Shown one piece after another: positions 34,414 through 39,184 of a DNA stretch of 39,184 bases. The notes under the pieces were generated by a model. It was given only the letters and a program-made list of their open reading frames with translations. It searched no databases and was not told the origin of the DNA. How positions within the stretch are numbered: the stretch's first letter is position 1; every line of letters starts with the position of its first letter. The stretch comes from Stenotrophomonas sp. YIM B06876. GTDB lineage: Bacteria > Pseudomonadota > Gammaproteobacteria > Xanthomonadales > Xanthomonadaceae. Both the position numbers and the translations under genes were made by a program. The stretch is taken from the NCBI RefSeq assembly GCF_030711595.1, contig NZ_JAUJUJ010000027.1, positions 1 to 39,184 of the forward strand, read 5' to 3'.

Positions 34414-34429
34414 TGCACCAACATGGCGC
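34414..34429 (+). promoter_or_regulatory. NtrC-binding site 2 upstream of glnA
   Basis: TGCACCAACATGGCGC matches the NtrC consensus except in the last half-site. It is about 28 bases from site 1, close to three turns, and about 100 bases before the predicted start of transcription, the usual enhancer arrangement. Confidence 0.68.
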
Positions 34430-34494
34430 GCGGCAAACCCGCAGGCGACGGCTGTTACCTATGTAAATCAGCAGGTTGCGGTTGTTTGAGAACT

Positions 34495-34509
34495 TGGCAT
34501 GGTGGTTGC
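34495..34509 (+). promoter_or_regulatory. sigma54 promoter of glnA
   Basis: TGGCATGGTGGTTGC has the sigma54 -24 (TGGCAT) and -12 (TTGC) elements with GG and GC exactly 12 bases apart. Transcription would start near 34521, giving a 27-base leader with GAGGT ahead of the glnA ATG. Confidence 0.85.
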
Positions 34510-34547
34510 TTGATATTCCCCACGTCCTGCCACCGAGGTGTTACCCG

Positions 34548-35957
34548 ATGTCCCTGGAAACCATTGAGAAGCTGATCAAGGACAACCAGGTCGAGTTCAT
34601 CGACCTGCGTTTCACCGACATGCGCGGGGTCGAGCACCACGTGACCTTCCCGGCCAGCATCGTCGAGCCGGCGCTGTTCGAGGAAGGCAAGATGTTCGAC
34701 GGCAGCTCGATCGCCGGCTGGAAGGGCATTGCCGAATCGGACATGGTGCTGCTGCCTGACGCCGACACCGCCTACCTCGATCCGTTCTACGCCGATCCGA
34801 CCGTGGTCATCACCTGTGACGTGCTCGATCCGGCCACCATGCAGGGCTATGGCCGCTGCCCGCGCGGCATCGCCAAGCGCGCCGAGGCCTACCTGAAGTC
34901 CTCCGGCATCGCCGACCAGGCGTTCTTCGGGCCGGAACCGGAATTCTTCATCTTCGACTCGGTCCGCTTCGCCAACGATATGGGCCACACCTTCTTCAAG
35001 GTCGAGTCCGAAGAAGCGGCATGGAACACCGGCAAGAAGTACGACGGCGCCAACAGCGGCTACCGGCCGGGCGTGAAGGGTGGGTACTTTCCGGTCGCGC
35101 CGACCGATACGCTGCACGACCTGCGCGCGGAAATGTGCAAGGTGCTGCAGCGCGCCGGCATCGAGATCGAAGTGCACCACCATGAAGTGGCCAATGCCGG
35201 CCAGTGCGAGATCGGCATGAAGTTCAACTCGCTGGTGAAGAAAGCCGACGAGCTGGCGATGACCAAGTACATCATCCGCAACGTCGCCCATCGCAACGGC
35301 AAGACCGTGACTTTCATGCCCAAGCCGATCGTCGGCGACAACGGCAGCGGCATGCACGTGCACCAGTCGCTGGCCAAGGGCGGCACCAACCTGTTCAGCG
35401 GTGACGGCTACGGCGGCCTGAGCCAGCTGGCGCTGTGGTACATCGGCGGCATCTTCAAGCACGCCCGTGCCATCAACGCCTTCGCCAACGCCGGTACCAA
35501 CAGCTACAAGCGCCTGGTACCGGGCTTCGAGGCGCCGGTGATGCTGGCCTATTCGGCCCGCAACCGCTCGGCTTCGTGCCGTATTCCGTGGGTGTCCAAC
35601 CCCAAGGCCCGCCGCATCGAGATGCGCTTCCCCGACGCGCTGCAGTCCGGCTACCTGACCTTCACCGCGCTGATGATGGCCGGGCTGGACGGCATCCGTA
35701 ACCAGATCGACCCGGGTGCGCCGAGCGACAAGGACCTGTACGACCTGCCGCCGGAAGAGGAGAAGCTGATTCCGCAGGTGTGTGCCTCGCTGGACCAGGC
35801 GCTGGAAGCGCTGGACAAGGACCGCGAGTTCCTCAAGGCTGGCGGGGTGATGAGCGACGACTTCATCGACGGCTACATCGCGCTGAAGATGCAGGAAGTG
35901 ACCCGGTTCCGCGCCGCCACCCACCCGCTGGAATACCAGCTGTACTACGGCGTCTGA
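34548..35957 (+). CDS. glnA: Glutamine synthetase, type I
   Basis: This 469-residue enzyme condenses ammonia and glutamate to glutamine using ATP; it is the same length as E. coli GlnA and forms dodecamers. Conserved segments include [55 protein letters not shown] and [12 protein letters not shown]398 in [11 protein letters not shown] is the expected adenylylation site, so activity is probably controlled by GlnE and PII. The ATG at 34548 has GAGGT eight bases upstream; a longer frame would run through the promoter. Transcription is predicted from a sigma54 promoter with two NtrC sites. The PII gene follows 342 bases downstream. Confidence 0.98.
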   Translation: MSLETIEKLIKDNQVEFIDLRFTDMRGVEHHVTFPASIVEPALFEEGKMFDGSSIAGWKGIAESDMVLLPDADTAYLDPFYADPTVVITCDVLDPATMQGYGRCPRGIAKRAEAYLKSSGIADQAFFGPEPEFFIFDSVRFANDMGHTFFKVESEEAAWNTGKKYDGANSGYRPGVKGGYFPVAPTDTLHDLRAEMCKVLQRAGIEIEVHHHEVANAGQCEIGMKFNSLVKKADELAMTKYIIRNVAHRNGKTVTFMPKPIVGDNGSGMHVHQSLAKGGTNLFSGDGYGGLSQLALWYIGGIFKHARAINAFANAGTNSYKRLVPGFEAPVMLAYSARNRSASCRIPWVSNPKARRIEMRFPDALQSGYLTFTALMMAGLDGIRNQIDPGAPSDKDLYDLPPEEEKLIPQVCASLDQALEALDKDREFLKAGGVMSDDFIDGYIALKMQEVTRFRAATHPLEYQLYYGV

Positions 35958-36638
<681 letters not shown>

Positions 36639-36656
36639 CTGCCCCTTCCGAGTGAC

Positions 36657-36684
36657 GCCGCGCGGGCCAGCGCCCGGCGGTTTT
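36657..36684 (+). terminator. Terminator after glnB
   Basis: GCCGCGCGGGC and GCCCGGCGG form a G+C-rich stem with one bulged base and a 4-base loop, followed by TTTT, starting 18 bases after the glnB stop. Confidence 0.55.
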
Positions 36685-36843
36685 GCGGGGGCGGCGCAGG
36701 GAGTTCAGGGGGTGTCGATATCGCAGCGGCACGCGCGCTACCGCTGCGCGATCCGCGCCGGCTGGGGTCCCGTCGGCGCCGGCGGGTATCCGCTGCTGTC
36801 TGCCCAGGCTTGCAAACCTGCGCGGACGCGGCTGCAATGGGGC

Positions 36844-37575
36844 ATGACTTCCCGATTCCTGTTGCCGCTGGCGTTGATCGCCTCCCTTGCGGCCTGTAGC
36901 CCGCACACCGTACGCAACCCGCTTGCACAGTGGGTGCCGTCGCCCAACTACAACGACCGCCAGCCGGTGATCATCGTGCTGCACCACACCGAGCAGGATT
37001 CGGTGCGGCAGAGCCTGGACACGCTGCGCAGCGCCAACAGCGGCGGCAAGGTCAGCTCGCATTACCTGGTGGGCCGTGACGGGGATCTGTATCAGCTGGT
37101 CGCCGACGGCGAACGCGCCTGGCATGCGGGCGGCGGCCGCTGGGGGGCGATCAGCGACCTCAATTCGGCCTCGATCGGGATCGAGATCGACAATGACGGC
37201 GCCAGCCCGTTCACCGCGCCGCAGATCCAGACCCTGCTGCGTCTGCTCGAGGACCTGTGCACCCGCTTCAACATCCCGCGCGACCAGATCATCGGCCATG
37301 CCGACCTGGCGCCCACCCGCAAGGCCGACCCGAGTCGCCACTTCCCATGGCAACAGCTGGCTGCCGCCGGCTTTGGCCGCTGGCCCGATCCGGCCCACGG
37401 CCCGGCGCCGGAGGGCTTCGACGCGTGGCTGGCGCTGCGCGCGTTCGGCTATCCGCTGGACGACCGCGCCGCGGCGGCGCGCGCGTTCCATCGCCGCTTC
37501 CGGGGCAGCGACACGCTGCCGGCCGAGCTCGATGCCGAAGACGCCCGCATCCTGTATTCGCTGCTGCTGCAGTAG
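36844..37575 (+). CDS. amiD: N-acetylmuramoyl-L-alanine amidase lipoprotein (AmiD-like)
   Basis: This 243-residue protein has a lipobox in MTSRFLLPLALIASLAACSP and is predicted to be a membrane-anchored lipoprotein facing the periplasm. The amidase_2 domain fills the rest. IVLHHTEQD gives the first zinc ligand (H47), IIGHADLAP the second (H152) and RKADPSRHFPW the Asp ligand (D162). SHYLVGRDGDLYQLV and AWHAGGGRWG are conserved supporting blocks. The architecture equals E. coli AmiD, which cleaves the amide between MurNAc and L-Ala in muropeptides and murein. It is separated from glnB by a terminator and has no visible regulatory link to nitrogen control. Confidence 0.88.
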   Translation: MTSRFLLPLALIASLAACSPHTVRNPLAQWVPSPNYNDRQPVIIVLHHTEQDSVRQSLDTLRSANSGGKVSSHYLVGRDGDLYQLVADGERAWHAGGGRWGAISDLNSASIGIEIDNDGASPFTAPQIQTLLRLLEDLCTRFNIPRDQIIGHADLAPTRKADPSRHFPWQQLAAAGFGRWPDPAHGPAPEGFDAWLALRAFGYPLDDRAAAARAFHRRFRGSDTLPAELDAEDARILYSLLLQ

Positions 37576-37690
37576 CTGTCCGGTACCCGCCGTCCGCGCC
37601 GCGGGGTGGGGCCCGGTCAATGCGCGTTCCGGGCAGCGCGGCGGAAAAAGATTCAAGCGGCCGGCCCCTCAGCCATAGCTTGGCGGCGGA

Positions 37691-37720
37691 TCGACGTTTT
37701 TGCCGGGTTTGCACTACATT
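37691..37720 (+). promoter_or_regulatory. Candidate sigma70 promoter of ntrBC
   Basis: TCGACG (37691-37696) and TACATT (37715-37720) are 18 bases apart. The -10 ends six bases before the ntrB ATG, which would give a leaderless transcript; no ribosome site is visible before that ATG. Confidence 0.4.
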
Positions 37721-37727
37721 GGTGCAA
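37709..37727 (+). promoter_or_regulatory. NtrC operator over the ntrB start
   Basis: TTGCACTACATTGGTGCAA is an excellent match to the NtrC consensus (TGCACYA-N3-TGGTGCA) with 6-bp symmetric arms. It covers the candidate -10 and the first base of the ntrB start codon, a position suited to repression. Confidence 0.8.
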
Positions 37728-38779
37728 TGACAAGCCACGATAGTCCGCCGCTGGAAGTCCTCGGCACGCCGCTGGCGTGGACCGACGAGGGCGGCCGCAT
37801 CTGCGGTGCCAATCCGGCCTTCTGTCGCTGGCTCGGGGTCAGCGTGCGGCGCCTGCTGGGCCAGCCGCTGGCGTCGCTGGAAGCGCAGGGTGAGGCGCTG
37901 GCGCGCCTGGTCGAGCGCGCTGCCTCCGATGTCCTGCGTCTGCACCGGCTGGCGCTGGCCTTGCCGGGCGAATCGCCGCGTTTTGCCGAGGGCTGGCTGA
38001 GCCGCCTCGATACGGGCGGCTGGCTGCTGGAGGCCTGGCCGGTGGACGAATTCCCCGCGTCCGATCCGGCCCAGGTGTTGCCCAGTGCGCTCAACGCCGC
38101 GCTCAAGGGGCTGGCACATGAACTGCGCAATCCGCTGGCGGGGCTGAAGGGCGCCGCGCAGCTGCTGGCACGGCGCGCCGGCGCGCGCGATGCCGACGAG
38201 CGCGAACTGATCGACCTGATCGGGGCCGAGAGCGAGCGTCTCAATGCCCTGCTCGAACAGCTGCTGTCACCGGCCCCGGTGCGCCCGCACGCGCCGCTGA
38301 ACATCCACGCCGCGCTGGAACGGGTGCTGCGGCTGGCCGAGAACGAAGCGGGCTGGTCGGTGCGCCTGCAGCGCGACTACGACCCCAGCATTCCCGAGTT
38401 TCCCGGGGATGCCGACCGCCTCACCCAGGCGGCGTGGAACCTGGTGCGCAACGCGATCCAGGCCGGCGCGGCCAGCGTGGTGCTGCGCAGCCGGGTCGAG
38501 CACGGCCTGCGCATTGGCGACCAGCTGCATCCGCTGGCGTTGCGGCTGGAAGTGGCCGATGACGGACGCGGCGTGCCGGAACAGCTGGCCGAACACCTGT
38601 TCCTGCCGCTGGTCAGCGGCCGCGCCGAAGGTACCGGACTGGGGTTGGCGCTGGCCCAGCAGGTGGCGCGCGAGCATCGCGGCACGTTGACCTACCGCTC
38701 GCGCCCGGGCCATACCGTGTTCACCGTGCTGCTGCCGCTGCCCGCCGGCGATGCCGCCACGGAGCCGCCACATGGCTGA
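37727..38779 (+). CDS. ntrB: Nitrogen regulation sensor kinase NtrB
   Basis: This 350-residue protein is the soluble histidine kinase/phosphatase of the NtrBC system. An N-terminal PAS domain (about residues 8-110; LAWTDEGGRICGANPAFCRW) precedes the dimerisation helix with GLAHELRNPLAGLKGAAQLL, where H131 is the phosphorylation site. The catalytic domain has the N box (NLVRNAIQAG), G1 (VADDGRGVPEQL) and G2 (GTGLGLALAQQVA). No membrane segment is present, as expected. PII binding controls whether it phosphorylates or dephosphorylates NtrC. It overlaps ntrC by 8 bases. The start ATG lies within an NtrC-type palindrome and an in-frame ATG upstream is less likely. Confidence 0.94.
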   Translation: MTSHDSPPLEVLGTPLAWTDEGGRICGANPAFCRWLGVSVRRLLGQPLASLEAQGEALARLVERAASDVLRLHRLALALPGESPRFAEGWLSRLDTGGWLLEAWPVDEFPASDPAQVLPSALNAALKGLAHELRNPLAGLKGAAQLLARRAGARDADERELIDLIGAESERLNALLEQLLSPAPVRPHAPLNIHAALERVLRLAENEAGWSVRLQRDYDPSIPEFPGDADRLTQAAWNLVRNAIQAGAASVVLRSRVEHGLRIGDQLHPLALRLEVADDGRGVPEQLAEHLFLPLVSGRAEGTGLGLALAQQVAREHRGTLTYRSRPGHTVFTVLLPLPAGDAATEPPHG

Positions 38780-39184
38780 TACCCCCGCTTCGGCGCAGTC
38801 GGTATGGGTGGTCGATGACGACCGCTCGGTGCGCTTTGTGCTGTCCGCCGCGCTGCGCGAGGCCGGCTATGCGGTGGACGGCTTCGACAGCGCCGCCGCC
38901 GTGCTGCAGGCGCTGGCGCAGCGGCCGCCGCCGGATCTGCTGTTCACCGATGTGCGCATGCCCGGCGACGACGGGCTGGTGCTGCTGGACAAACTCAAGG
39001 CCGCGCAGCCGCAGTTGCCGGTGATCGTGATGTCGGCCTACACCGATGTCGCCAGTACCGCCGGTGCGTTCCGCGGCGGCGCCCATGAATTCCTGTCCAA
39101 GCCGTTCGATCTCGATGACGCGGTGGCACTGGCGCGGCGCGCGCTGCCCGAGCCGCATGCCGCGGCGCCCGAACCGGCGCCGTC
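38772..39184 (+). CDS. ntrC: Nitrogen regulation response regulator NtrC (partial, runs off right edge)
   Basis: Only the N-terminal receiver domain (137 codons) is inside the window. WVVDDDRSVRFVLSAAL supplies the acidic pocket, FTDVRMPGDDG the phosphoacceptor D60, VMSAYTDV the switch serine S88, and FLSKPFDLDD the conserved K110. The order and the 8-base overlap with ntrB identify it as NtrC. The sigma54-activating AAA+ domain and the Fis-type DNA-binding domain should follow beyond the edge. It is expected to activate glnA through the sites at 34386-34429 and to act on its own operon through 37709-37727. Confidence 0.93.
   Translation, partial: MADTPASAQSVWVVDDDRSVRFVLSAALREAGYAVDGFDSAAAVLQALAQRPPPDLLFTDVRMPGDDGLVLLDKLKAAQPQLPVIVMSAYTDVASTAGAFRGGAHEFLSKPFDLDDAVALARRALPEPHAAAPEPAP

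Overview
The window is 39 kb of G+C-rich, gene-dense chromosome with strong third-position GC bias, and long spurious antisense frames lie opposite most real genes. Gene content and sequence style point to the Xanthomonadaceae (Lysobacteraceae), nearest in feel to Stenotrophomonas, Pseudoxanthomonas or Xanthomonas. The pointers are a fused 1,235-residue indolepyruvate oxidoreductase, a glnA/glnB/ntrBC locus with sigma54 and NtrC sites, several Tat- and lipoprotein-signal proteins, and GTAG-type REP hairpins. The genus is an inference. I see no tRNA, rRNA, IS transposase, prophage or CRISPR.

Layout. (1) 1-8436, all on the minus strand: two Tat-signal TldD-type metalloproteases, a signal-less TldE-type partner, an intergenic repeat cluster, then a DUF4159 - MoxR ATPase - DUF58 - BatA-like membrane protein operon that runs off the left edge. 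(2) 8663-11253, plus strand: a DUF938 methyltransferase and an exported M61 peptidase with a PDZ domain. (3) 11304-13033, minus strand: a hipBA toxin-antitoxin pair with two palindromic operators over its promoter. (4) 13157-16864, minus strand: the fused indolepyruvate oxidoreductase. (5) 17039-19302: an exported TPR-like protein, an AEC transporter and a retropepsin-like lipoprotein. (6) 19411-25174: a Ycf46-like AAA ATPase divergent from a plus-strand run of ParA-like ATPase, SixA-type phosphatase, YceI-like protein, phospholipase-D-type lipoprotein and hotdog thioesterase. (7) 25202-33475: a PAS-PAS-GAF-GGDEF-EAL protein, a PlsC-like acyltransferase, a YheT-like hydrolase, a TPR-sulfotransferase fusion, a frameshifted PEBP gene and a META/DUF4377 lipoprotein. 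(8) 33542-39184, nitrogen regulation: uppP, then glnA behind an NtrC/sigma54 promoter, glnB (PII), an AmiD-like amidase, ntrB and the start of ntrC.

How the parts work together. The nitrogen locus forms a coherent circuit. PII controls NtrB, NtrB phosphorylates NtrC, and NtrC sites lie upstream of glnA and directly on the ntrB start codon, which suggests activation of glnA and autoregulation of ntrBC.

The left-hand block is the best candidate for an under-described system. Two TldD paralogues carry twin-arginine signals, both have Asp where canonical TldD has its third zinc-ligand Cys (my alignment from memory), and the only TldE-type partner lacks a signal peptide. This suggests a folded TldD/E protease exported by Tat, next to a MoxR/DUF58/BatA envelope module. 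All functional assignments come from motifs recognised by eye; no database search was possible.
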